A DNA stretch of 17,693 nucleotides from Gemmatimonadales bacterium (GCA_030601605.1 JAUVTI010000022.1:1-17693); one strand, 5' to 3'; positions 7,191 to 14,636 are shown, counted from the stretch's first letter. The notes: generated by a model from the letters alone, not told the origin. Translations and numbers: made by a program.

Positions 7191-8066
7191 ATGGCGTACG
7201 CGGTAACCGTTTGGGGTGTGCGGGGGTCCATCCCCACGCCCGGCGCGCTGACCACGCGGTACGGCGGCAACACGTCGTGCGTTTCCGTCGAGCAACTGGG
7301 AGCCGGTGACGGCCGCCTGGTCGTGCTGGACGCCGGCACGGGCATCCGGCTGCTCGGCCAAGAGTTGGTGGAGAGGGGCAGCGGGTCGCTGGAAGTGGAC
7401 TTGTTGCTGACCCATACACACTGGGACCACATCCAGGGAATCCCGTTCTTCGCGCCGTTTGCGAGCGAGGGGAACGAGGTTCGGGTGTGGGGGTCCAAGC
7501 AGGGGGACGTGGACCTGGACGCCATTCTGCGGCAGCAGATGCATCCGGTCGTGTTCCCGGTCCCGCTCGACCAGCTGCCGGCCGAGCTGAGCGTGGAGCA
7601 CGTGGAGCCCGGGGAGTTCGACATCGACGGTTTCGTCGTCGAGGCGATGCGGCTGAGGCACCCAGGCAACACTTTGGGTTACAGGCTCACCCCGACTGGT
7701 GGGGGAGCCAGCATGGCCTACGTAACGGATAACGAGTTGGGTCCGGGCGGAGACTACGAAGTCGGGCCCGACTGGCACTCCGAGCTCGTCGAGTTCCTGG
7801 AAGGGGTGGACGTCCTGATTCACGACGCGATGTACACCCCGGCCGACTTGGAGCACCACAGGGGGTGGGGACACTCCTCCTCCTCCGAGGCGCTCGAGCT
7901 CGCGACGGAAGCTGGTGCCGGACAGCTCGTGCTGTTCCACCACCGTCCGGAGCACGACGACGCGGCCATGGACAGCCTGGTCGAGGCGGTCCGTGCCGAG
8001 GCAGAAGAAGCAGGTGGGGCAGTCGAGGTGATGGCAGCAACCGAAGGAATGCAACTGATCCTCTGA
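7191..8066 (+). CDS. MBL-fold metal-dependent hydrolase, PhnP-like
   Basis: 291 residues. The opening VWGVRGSIPTPG..TTRYGGNTSCV (7-31) is typical of a soluble metallo-beta-lactamase-fold group related to PhnP, RNase Z and cyclic-nucleotide phosphodiesterases. The metal-binding THTHWDH is at 74-80 (HxHxDH), with further probable ligands His 157 (RHPGNTLGY), Asp 180 (VTDNE) and a late His in LFHHRPEHDD (about 248-257). A zinc or manganese enzyme that cleaves a phosphoester is expected; the substrate is unknown. Placement directly after a cyclic-nucleotide-type regulator makes a cyclic phosphodiesterase role attractive but unproven. ATG 7191 is used because the family sequence begins there; in-frame codons at 7134 and 7167 would add residues of no family character. 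The ribosome site is weak (GGGCGG). Confidence 0.88.
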   Translation: MAYAVTVWGVRGSIPTPGALTTRYGGNTSCVSVEQLGAGDGRLVVLDAGTGIRLLGQELVERGSGSLEVDLLLTHTHWDHIQGIPFFAPFASEGNEVRVWGSKQGDVDLDAILRQQMHPVVFPVPLDQLPAELSVEHVEPGEFDIDGFVVEAMRLRHPGNTLGYRLTPTGGGASMAYVTDNELGPGGDYEVGPDWHSELVEFLEGVDVLIHDAMYTPADLEHHRGWGHSSSSEALELATEAGAGQLVLFHHRPEHDDAAMDSLVEAVRAEAEEAGGAVEVMAATEGMQLIL

Positions 8067-8069
8067 GGT

Positions 8070-8076
8070 GGAGGAG
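8070..8076 (+). promoter_or_regulatory. Strong Shine-Dalgarno for the CsgG-like gene
   Basis: GGAGGAG ends six bases before ATG 8083 and starts within six bases of the hydrolase stop. It decides the start in favour of 8083 over the GTG at 8068. Confidence 0.7.
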
Positions 8077-8082
8077 ATACTC

Positions 8083-8784
8083 ATGCGCTGGCGTTCCGCA
8101 TTCGCCCTGGCACTGGCCGCCGGGCTCGTCGCACCCCAGGTCGCGTCCGCTCAGGACACCCGGCCTGGCGTCGCCGTCATGCCGTTCTCCGATGGCGGCT
8201 CTTACGGCCAGGACAAGGAAGATTTCGAGGCACTGTCGGTCGGGCTCCAGGACATGCTGCTCACCGAGCTCGCGTTCAACGACCAGCTTCGCGTAGTGGA
8301 ACGCGGCCGCATCCGCGATCTGCTCCAGGAGCTGGAGCTGGACGCGTCGGGCAAGGTGGATGCGAGCTCCGCCGCCGAGGTGGGCAAGCTGGTCGGCGCC
8401 CGCTACATGATCTTCGGCAGCTTCATCGACTGGTACGGCGACTTTCGCCTCAACGTGCGCGTTGTGAGCGTCGAGACCGGTGAGATAGTGAAGGTCAATC
8501 GGGCCCGCGACGACCGCGAGAACCTGTTCCCGATGGTGGTGGAGCTCGCCAACAGCCTCACCGAGGATCTCGACCTGCCCGCCCTGTCACGGCAGGCGTT
8601 CGAGCAGCGGATGGAGCGCTCGGAGGAGATCCCACATGAGGCGCTGAGGCTCTACAGCAAGGCCCTGCTCTACGCCGATCGCGGCGACACGGACCGGGCG
8701 ATCGAGTTGTTCAGTCAGGTCGCCACCGAGTTCCCGGAGTACACCGAGGCGCAGGAGGCCTTGAGACAACTGCAGCAGGGGTAG
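8083..8784 (+). CDS. Exported CsgG-like protein with TPR-like C-terminus
   Basis: 233 residues. Residues 1-24 form a signal peptide with a likely signal peptidase I site after ASA (23/24). There is no lipobox cysteine, unlike true CsgG. Residues about 29-165 resemble the CsgG/FlgO fold: VAVMPF near the start, LQDMLLTEL, VVERGRIRDLLQELELDASG, AEVGKLVGARYMIFGSF and VRVVSVETGEIV. The tail (about 184-230) looks like one to two TPR units (LRLYSKALLYADRGDTDRAIELFSQ). A secretion channel or an envelope adaptor role is possible; function is not assigned. The ATG at 8083 follows GGAGGAG (8070-8076) at six bases, 16 bases after the hydrolase stop. The GTG at 8068 lies at that ribosome site and would be an unlikely start. 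Confidence 0.8.
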   Translation: MRWRSAFALALAAGLVAPQVASAQDTRPGVAVMPFSDGGSYGQDKEDFEALSVGLQDMLLTELAFNDQLRVVERGRIRDLLQELELDASGKVDASSAAEVGKLVGARYMIFGSFIDWYGDFRLNVRVVSVETGEIVKVNRARDDRENLFPMVVELANSLTEDLDLPALSRQAFEQRMERSEEIPHEALRLYSKALLYADRGDTDRAIELFSQVATEFPEYTEAQEALRQLQQG

Positions 8785-8796
8785 TAACATAGGCGC

Positions 8797-9579
8797 GTGA
8801 TAGCGCCAGTAGCGAGACTCGGACAAGGGGTGGCGCGCTCGATCGCCTGGCTTGGGGCGCTGGCGCGCTTCCTGTTTCAGACGCTGGAAGCGGCTCGGTG
8901 GCTCCCGCGGGCCGGCCGCCGGGTGGCTTTGCGCGTGCTCCTGAAGCAGGTGTGGTTCACCGCGCTCCAGGCGCTCCCGATCATCATCGTTCTCTCCTCC
9001 ATCCTGAGCTTCCTGGTCATTTCCCAGGCTGTGCGCGAGCTGGGACGGCTGGGCGCCACCGAGCTGTTGGGGCGCCTGATGGTGGTAGCGATAGTGCGGG
9101 AGCTGGGGCCGCTCCTCACCGCCCTGGTGGTGGCGGGGCGCTCGGGCACGGCCATAGCGGCGGAGCTCGCCACCAACAAGGTGATGGGCGAAGTGAACGC
9201 GCTGGAGGGCATGGGCATCGATCCGCTGCACTACCACGTGCTGCCGCGGTTCGGCGCCACCATCCTGTCGGTGCTCGGCCTCATCATCGTATTCGACCTG
9301 ACCGCCATCTTCTCGGGACTGGTCGCGGCCGGCGCCAACGGCATGACCGGAGCGCGCTACTTCGAGATCGTGCTGGCCTCGCTGACATTCCACGACGTGT
9401 GGCTCACCGTGGCAAAGGCGCTCGTGTTCGGCATCATCGTGGGGGTGATCCCGAGCTTCCACGGCCTCGCGGTGCACGGCTCGCCCACCGAGATCCCCGT
9501 GGCGGCGAGTCGGGCCGCGGTCGGGAGCATCCTCGCCATCTTTCTCTGCTCGGGACTCTTCGTCCTGCTGCTGGCATGA
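8797..9579 (+). CDS. MlaE/YrbE-type ABC transporter permease
   Basis: 260 residues, normal for MlaE. MlaE forms the membrane dimer that moves phospholipid between the inner membrane and an MCE-domain ring. Hydrophobic helices lie at about 52-78, 92-113, 150-180, 203-225 and 240-259. The conserved cytoplasmic block VRELGPLLTALVVAGRSGTA (100-119), AAELATNKVMGEVNALEGMG (121-140) and IDPLHYHVLPR (141-151) is well kept. The C-terminal loop that reads roughly AEGVGxATT in classical MlaE is here HGSPTEIPVAASRAAVGS, a visible divergence. The start is GTG 8797, 12 bases after the previous stop, with a poor ribosome site. It overlaps the mlaF-like gene (ATGA, 9576-9579). Confidence 0.92.
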   Translation: MIAPVARLGQGVARSIAWLGALARFLFQTLEAARWLPRAGRRVALRVLLKQVWFTALQALPIIIVLSSILSFLVISQAVRELGRLGATELLGRLMVVAIVRELGPLLTALVVAGRSGTAIAAELATNKVMGEVNALEGMGIDPLHYHVLPRFGATILSVLGLIIVFDLTAIFSGLVAAGANGMTGARYFEIVLASLTFHDVWLTVAKALVFGIIVGVIPSFHGLAVHGSPTEIPVAASRAAVGSILAIFLCSGLFVLLLA

Positions 9580-10244
9580 CCGAGCCGCTTCGCTTCGAGG
9601 GGATCACTCTACCCGGGCACCAGTCCCCGATGAATCTGGTGGTACCGGAGCACCGCGCAGTTCTGGTGTTGGGTCCGGAGGCCAGCGGCGTCGATGCGCT
9701 GCCGGGTTACGCCCTGGCGCTGGATCGGCCCGCCACCGGGCGCGCGCTGGTCTTCGGAGAGGACATCGCCCGGTTGCCGCGTCGCAGCGCGCTCGCCTTC
9801 CGCCGAAGGGTGGGCTACCTTCCCGCCGGCGACGGCCTGCTCCACAATCTCTCGCTGCAGGACAACGTGGCCCTGCCGCTGCGCTACGGCAGCGACTTGT
9901 CGGAGCGTGAGATCACGGGACGCGTCAGGATCATGCTGACGCTGCTGCGGATAGCCGACGTGGCGGAGCGGCGTCCGGCGGACGCCACGGAGGAACAGCG
10001 CCGCCGCGCGGCATTGGCTCGAGCCCTGGCATTCGACCCGGCGCTCGTGATCCTGGCCGACCCATTCGACGGGCTCACTCACCGCGCCGCCGCCGAGTTG
10101 CTGGAGCTTGCACGAGGCGGCGAAACCGGCGCAGGTTCGAGGCGCACGGTGTTCATGACGGGCCAGTCGGTGCCGCAGCTGCTGGAACCCCGCATCGAGG
10201 TACGCTACCGGCTCGCGAAAGGCGAGCTCCAGCGCATGAGCTGA
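9576..10244 (+). CDS. MlaF-like ABC ATPase-fold protein with all catalytic motifs degenerate (probable pseudo-ATPase)
   Basis: 222 residues, near full length for MlaF and in the correct mlaE-F-D position, starting at an ATGA overlap with the permease. The fold pattern of an ABC nucleotide-binding domain is clear: VLVLGPEASG, VFGEDIARLPRR, VGYLPAGDGLLHNLSLQDNVALPLR, RRRAALARALAFDPALVILADPFDGL. Yet Walker A reads GPEASGVD (33-40), lacking the Lys and Ser/Thr. The Q-loop position reads PA (83-84 region) instead of FQ, and the signature is DATEEQ (136-141) rather than LSGGQ. Walker B ends ILADP (159-163), losing the Asp and turning Glu to Asp. The D-loop is DGLT, and the switch histidine is Gly 196 (MTGQ). 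I checked the codons around Walker A and Walker B and they read cleanly. The frame is intact and uninterrupted, so this looks like selected loss of ATPase activity, not decay. Confidence 0.88.
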   Translation: MTEPLRFEGITLPGHQSPMNLVVPEHRAVLVLGPEASGVDALPGYALALDRPATGRALVFGEDIARLPRRSALAFRRRVGYLPAGDGLLHNLSLQDNVALPLRYGSDLSEREITGRVRIMLTLLRIADVAERRPADATEEQRRRAALARALAFDPALVILADPFDGLTHRAAAELLELARGGETGAGSRRTVFMTGQSVPQLLEPRIEVRYRLAKGELQRMS

Positions 10245-10247
10245 CAC

Positions 10248-10252
10248 GGAGG
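10248..10252 (+). promoter_or_regulatory. Shine-Dalgarno in front of a non-canonical ACG start
   Basis: GGAGG (10248-10252) is the only strong ribosome site between the mlaF-like stop and the MCE coding frame. Five bases after it comes ACG at 10258, in the MCE frame. There is no ATG, GTG or TTG in frame between the in-frame TGA at 10237 and the GTG at 10297. Confidence 0.5.
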
Positions 10253-10257
10253 CGCGT

Positions 10258-11178
10258 ACGGGACGCACTGATTTCCTGGTTGGGCTGTTCATCCTCGTGA
10301 GCGTCGGCGTCGTCGTCGGAGCCGCGGTGCTGACGAGCGACTTGCTGGAGGGGCGCTACAACATCCACATGCGCGCCTCCGAGGCCGAGGGACTCGACCA
10401 GGACACGCGGGTCCAGCTGCAGGGCCTGGGCATCGGCCGCGTGACGGCCGTCAGCCCGCATCTCGACACGACCACGAACACCCTGACTTTTTTCGCGACG
10501 CTGTCCATCCGCGAGCGCTTTCCGGACGGAACCCGGCTGCGGCTGCCGGTGGGCACCCGCGCGGTAATCCAGCCTCCGCCGGCAGTGGTGGGAGCGGCGG
10601 TGATCGAGCTCGTGATGCCGCCCGCATCGCCCGCGACCGCGTTCCTGGAACCGGGCGACACGGTGGAGTCGGAGCGCCGCTCCGGTGTGATGGACGTGCT
10701 GTCGGAGATCGCCAGTGGCATGCATGAGGACGTGCTGGCGGCGCTGGCGGAGACGAGGGAGCTGGTCGTTCAGACCACACGGGCGGTGGATCAGACGAAC
10801 ACGCTGCTCGCGAGCGCGCGGCCCCAGATCGAGGAGGTCCTGTCGCGACTGAACGGGACCCTCGAGCGGACGGACAGAATAATGGCGCAGGTGGAGCCGC
10901 GGGTGGGTCCCGTGGCCGACAGCATCATGGCAACACTCGTGCATACGCGTGACGTGCTCGTGGGTCTCGACTCTCTGACCACGACCGCTCGAGGCGTGGC
11001 CACCGACAGCCGGGCGGCGATCATCGAGACGATCGAGAACCTGTCCCGCGCCGCGGAGATTCTCGAGCACTTCGCCGAGCAGATCAGCCGCCGGCCAATG
11101 CGCATGCTGTGGGGCGTCACACCGCCTCCTCCGGAGCCGGACGGCACGGACGAGGACAGCACGGACCAGGAGCAATGA
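10258..11178 (+). CDS. MlaD-like MCE-domain protein (start codon uncertain, probable ACG)
   Basis: 306 residues from ACG 10258. A single N-terminal membrane helix (about residues 7-27) precedes one MCE domain (about 35-140) with the signature region DTRVQLQGLGIGRVTAVSP and IQPPPAVVGAAVIELVMP. A long helical, coiled-coil-like tail (about 145-285) follows, then a Pro- and acid-rich end. MCE proteins form rings in the periplasm that carry lipids for MlaE-type permeases. The usual first start, GTG 10297, would cut off about half the membrane helix (the part encoding RTDFLVGLFILV). The upstream frame is open back to 10240 and has GGAGG five bases before an ACG. Alternatives are CTG 10276 or 10285, or a sequence error turning ATG into ACG. 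It overlaps the GAF/HD-GYP gene by ATGA. Confidence 0.85.
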   Translation, partial: TGRTDFLVGLFILVSVGVVVGAAVLTSDLLEGRYNIHMRASEAEGLDQDTRVQLQGLGIGRVTAVSPHLDTTTNTLTFFATLSIRERFPDGTRLRLPVGTRAVIQPPPAVVGAAVIELVMPPASPATAFLEPGDTVESERRSGVMDVLSEIASGMHEDVLAALAETRELVVQTTRAVDQTNTLLASARPQIEEVLSRLNGTLERTDRIMAQVEPRVGPVADSIMATLVHTRDVLVGLDSLTTTARGVATDSRAAIIETIENLSRAAEILEHFAEQISRRPMRMLWGVTPPPPEPDGTDEDSTDQEQ

Positions 11179-13112
11179 AGTACACGCTGCTGCACTCCAG
11201 CACGTTCACGCCCGAGGCGATATCGGGTGCCCTGGCAGCCGAGGGCGTAGCCATGCAGCCACTCGGCTCGCCCGGGGAGCTCGCGGTGGCGGGAGTGCCC
11301 ACCGCGCTCGTCCTGGATCCCTCCAGCCGGGCGCTGTACACGCCCGAGAGGCTTCGCAGCTTCGTCAGCAGTGGCGGCGCGGTCGTCGCCATCGGCCTGC
11401 CCGACGAACAGGACGTTCCCGAGGAATTGGCGGACGACCTCGTCGCGGCGTTCGTGCCGCACGGCCACGGACCGCGGCAAATGCTCGTGGCGCTGCGCGC
11501 GGCGTACCGGGAGGCGGCCGCCCGGGCCGAGACGGCGCGCGCACGCCAAGAGGCGGCGTTCCGCACGCGTGAGATCAAGGAGCTCACGCGGATCGGCATG
11601 GCGCTCTCCACCGAGCGGGATCTCGACACGCTGCTGGAGCTGATCCTCACGCAGGCGCAGCAGGTCACCGGCTCCGACGCGGGTAGCCTGTACCTCGTTG
11701 AGACACTGGAGGGAGAGGAGCGTCAGCTTCGGTTCAAGCTCTCGCAGAACATGTCCCGCCCAGACATCCCGTTCGTCGAGTACACGATCGCCATCGACAC
11801 GGCCAGCATCGCCGGCTACGCGGCGGCCACCTGCGAGCCCCTGGTGACCGACGACGTGTACTTTCTGCCTCCGGACGTGGACTACACGTTCAACCGCTCG
11901 TTCGACGAGAAGTACGGCTATCGCTCCAAGTCGATGCTGACCATACCGATGAGGGACCACAAGGATCAGGTGATCGGCGTCGTGCAGGTGATCAACCGCA
12001 AGCGACATGGGGAGGCGAAGCTCGAGACGCCAGAGGATTTCGACGCCGAGGTGATACCGTACACGCACCGGCTCGTCGAGCTCGTCTCGGCGATGGCCGG
12101 ACAGGCGGCGGTCTCGATCGAGAACTCACAGCTGTACCAGGACATCGAGCGCCTGTTCGAGGGATTCGTAAAGGCCTCCGTCACGGCCATCGAGCAGCGC
12201 GATCCGCCTACGTTCGGTCACTCCGGTCGTGTCGCCGCCATGACGGTTGCGCTCGCCGAGACCGTGGACCGCGCGACCGACGGAGCCTACTCCCACATGC
12301 GGTTCTCCCGCCAGGAGTTGCGCGAGCTCCAGTACGCCGGGCTGCTGCACGACTTCGGCAAGGTGGGTGTGCGGGAGCAGGTCCTGGTCAAGGCGAAGAA
12401 GCTCTATCCTCCCGATCTGGCGCTGATCCGGCAGCGCTTCGCGTTCATTCGCCGCACGGCAGAGAGCGAGTTCCACCGCTCACGCGCGGACTACCTGCTG
12501 AGGAACGGGCCGGGGGGCTATGGCGAGTTCATTGCCGGGCTCGATGCGGACCACAGGCGAAAGACCGACGAGCTGGACCAGTTCATGCGCCTGGTGCTCG
12601 ACTCCAACGAGCCCACCCTGCTCCCGGAGGGGAGCGTCAACAACCTGCACGAGTACGCGGAGCAGTTCTACGAGGACCTGGAGGGTCGGGAGCAGCCCTA
12701 TCTCACCGACGACGAAGTGCGGTTCCTCAGCATCCGGAAGGGAAGCCTGGACGAGGCGGAGCGGCTCGAGATCGAGAGCCACGTCACGCATACCTACCGC
12801 TTCCTGCTGCAGATCCCGTGGACCAAGGAGCTGCAGTCCATCCCGGCCATCGCATACGGCCACCATGAGAAACTCAATGGGAGCGGCTACCCGCGCAAAG
12901 CCAGTGGCGACCTGATTCCCATCCAGACCCGGATGATGACGATCGCCGATATCTACGATGCGCTAACGGCCGCGGACAGGCCCTACAAGCGCGCCGTCCC
13001 CACCGACAGGGCGCTGGCCATCCTCACCGACGAGACCGGCGCGGGCCAACTGGATCCAGAGCTGTTCAGGCTGTTCGTGGAGGGTCGAGTCTTCGAGCAC
13101 GCCTCAGACTGA
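11175..13112 (+). CDS. GAF and HD-GYP domain protein, probable c-di-GMP phosphodiesterase
   Basis: 645 residues. Residues 1-110 resemble a degenerate receiver-like alpha/beta domain (ALVLDPSS, GGAVVAIGLPDEQ). A coiled stretch (about 107-135) leads to a GAF domain (about 140-330, with DAGSLYLVE, YRSKSMLTIPM and GVVQVIN). The HD-GYP domain has H349 (GHSGRVA), LLHDFGKVGV with H392/D393, H536, HHEKLNGSGYP with H563/H564 and GYP at 571-573, and MMTIADIYDALTAADRP with D592. These ligands are those of active HD-GYP enzymes, which linearise c-di-GMP. The GYP loop has Asn 568 where many have Asp. About 105 residues (411-517) are inserted between the HD motif and the next conserved helix. The start ATG overlaps the MCE stop (ATGA, 11175-11178), implying coupled expression with the lipid-transport genes. 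It converges with lnt, overlapping by nine bases. Confidence 0.92.
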   Translation: MKYTLLHSSTFTPEAISGALAAEGVAMQPLGSPGELAVAGVPTALVLDPSSRALYTPERLRSFVSSGGAVVAIGLPDEQDVPEELADDLVAAFVPHGHGPRQMLVALRAAYREAAARAETARARQEAAFRTREIKELTRIGMALSTERDLDTLLELILTQAQQVTGSDAGSLYLVETLEGEERQLRFKLSQNMSRPDIPFVEYTIAIDTASIAGYAAATCEPLVTDDVYFLPPDVDYTFNRSFDEKYGYRSKSMLTIPMRDHKDQVIGVVQVINRKRHGEAKLETPEDFDAEVIPYTHRLVELVSAMAGQAAVSIENSQLYQDIERLFEGFVKASVTAIEQRDPPTFGHSGRVAAMTVALAETVDRATDGAYSHMRFSRQELRELQYAGLLHDFGKVGVREQVLVKAKKLYPPDLALIRQRFAFIRRTAESEFHRSRADYLLRNGPGGYGEFIAGLDADHRRKTDELDQFMRLVLDSNEPTLLPEGSVNNLHEYAEQFYEDLEGREQPYLTDDEVRFLSIRKGSLDEAERLEIESHVTHTYRFLLQIPWTKELQSIPAIAYGHHEKLNGSGYPRKASGDLIPIQTRMMTIADIYDALTAADRPYKRAVPTDRALAILTDETGAGQLDPELFRLFVEGRVFEHASD

Positions 13113-14636
13113 GCGCCGGCGCAGCGCGGCGCCGCAGAGCCCGACCGCCAGCACAATCACCATCGTTCCCACCCAATCGCCGAAGCGCGTATAGAGCGTA
13201 ATCACGTCCGAGGTCACGAGCTCGTGCGCCGCGAACGTCTTCACATCGAGCTCGGTGCGACGGTGCTGCCGCCCCAACGGATCCACGAACTCCGAGATGC
13301 CGCTGTTGGCGGCGCGCGCAATCCCTACCCTGTTCTCGATGGCACGCATCACGAGGTGCGCCGCGTGCTGGTACACCGCGCTGGTACGGCCGTACCAGGC
13401 GTCGTTGGTGATGTTCACCAGAAACTCGGCGCCGCGGTTCCTGTAGTCGCGTGAGAGGTCTTCGAATGCGGACTCGTAGCAGATCAGAGTACCGAAGCCC
13501 CCCACCCCGACCTCGAATACCTGGCCCGGATCGCCCCAGCCGAAGCCGCCGAAAAAGTCCATCCCGAACCAGCCGGGATTCACGAAGGGCACGCGCTCGA
13601 CTATCGGGACGAGGTACTGCTTGTGATAGGCGGGCTGGCCGTCCATCGAGCCCAGGGAGTCGAACAGGAATGCCGCGTTGTAGTAGTCATGGGTTCCATC
13701 GTCATACAGCTCGAAGTCGTGGCCACCCACGAGCTGAGGAACGCGGGTAGCCCGCGCCAGCTCCGTGATGCGCTCGCGCCACCGTGGGTGGTTGTGGAAG
13801 TATCCCGGTATCGCCGTCTCGGGCCACACCATCAGCCCCGGCTCGCTCTCGTAGATGGCGCGGGCGGCCAGGTTGAGCAGCGCCTCCACGGTGGAATCCT
13901 GCGCCGTGGTCTCCCACTTCTCGCGCCACCCCACGTTGGGCTGCATTACAGCGATGCGGCCGACGGGGCGCAGTGCGACGGAGCGCTCGCGAACGACTCC
14001 GTACGCGAATGCCAGCACCAGCCCGATGGCAACTCCACCAGCAATCCACGCCGCGCGCGCCCGCTCGCGCCGTCTCAGCCACGCGACCGCGAGGGCCGTG
14101 TTCGCCAGCACCAACAGATAGGTGACGCCGCGCGCGCCCACGATGTCGGCGAGTTGCACCACGGTCGGGAAACCGGTCAACGACGTTCCCAGGCCCAGCC
14201 ACGGGAAACCCACCTGCGGCAGGTTGCCGATGACCCACTCGGTGGCTGTCCACAGCACGGGGAAGACGACCAGCACACCGAGACCCGTTCGCCGCAATAT
14301 CCAGCCCGTGAGCGCGAACGTGCAGGCGGTGAGTATCCCCAGGATCACGACGGTGACCCCGAACGCGAGCGCCGAGAGGCGCGAGAACCGCCACAGCGCG
14401 ACGACTATCCAGTACAGCACCAGGGCGTTGGCCAGCAGTCCAAACCAGAAGCCCTGGGCCAGCTGCCGGCGCACCGGTCGCTCGTCTTCCTGCCCCGTCA
14501 GGATCAGCCAGACGGCGGGAACGAGGCAGACGAACGATGGAAGGAAGAGGTGGAACGGCGGGTAGGCGGCGCACAGCAGCACGGCACCGCCGATGACGAG
14601 TTGCCAGTCACCGCGGGGCAGCGCGAGATCTCTCAA
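13104..14636 (-). CDS. lnt: Apolipoprotein N-acyltransferase
   Basis: 510 residues. An inner-membrane enzyme that adds the third acyl chain to the N-terminal cysteine of lipoproteins, using phospholipid as donor. N-terminal hydrophobic helices (about 12-48, 62-84, 88-112, 119-136, 165-187 and 197-214) lead into a periplasmic nitrilase-fold domain (about 225-475). Its catalytic residues are E273 (WPETA), K339 (YHKQYLVP) and C386 (LICYES), and NITNDAWYG follows at 408-416. A last helix (about 488-503) ends in RRR. The start is TTG 14636; no ATG or GTG is in frame nearby and the ribosome site is weak, so the start is tentative. It begins 13 bases after the small barrel gene. Its presence implies triacylated lipoproteins and an outer membrane. 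Confidence 0.95.
   Translation of the reverse strand: MRDLALPRGDWQLVIGGAVLLCAAYPPFHLFLPSFVCLVPAVWLILTGQEDERPVRRQLAQGFWFGLLANALVLYWIVVALWRFSRLSALAFGVTVVILGILTACTFALTGWILRRTGLGVLVVFPVLWTATEWVIGNLPQVGFPWLGLGTSLTGFPTVVQLADIVGARGVTYLLVLANTALAVAWLRRRERARAAWIAGGVAIGLVLAFAYGVVRERSVALRPVGRIAVMQPNVGWREKWETTAQDSTVEALLNLAARAIYESEPGLMVWPETAIPGYFHNHPRWRERITELARATRVPQLVGGHDFELYDDGTHDYYNAAFLFDSLGSMDGQPAYHKQYLVPIVERVPFVNPGWFGMDFFGGFGWGDPGQVFEVGVGGFGTLICYESAFEDLSRDYRNRGAEFLVNITNDAWYGRTSAVYQHAAHLVMRAIENRVGIARAANSGISEFVDPLGRQHRRTELDVKTFAAHELVTSDVITLYTRFGDWVGTMVIVLAVGLCGAALRRRSV

Noticed and set aside
10791..12068. Minus-strand open frame of about 425 codons
   Set aside because: It is antisense to the MCE and GAF/HD-GYP genes, whose motifs are unambiguous; it is a GC-rich shadow.
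13113..13132. Hairpin GCGCCG-N8-CGGCGC just after the HD-GYP stop
   Set aside because: There is no T-tract after it, and it lies in the lnt codons for a run of arginines, so a terminator is not supported.
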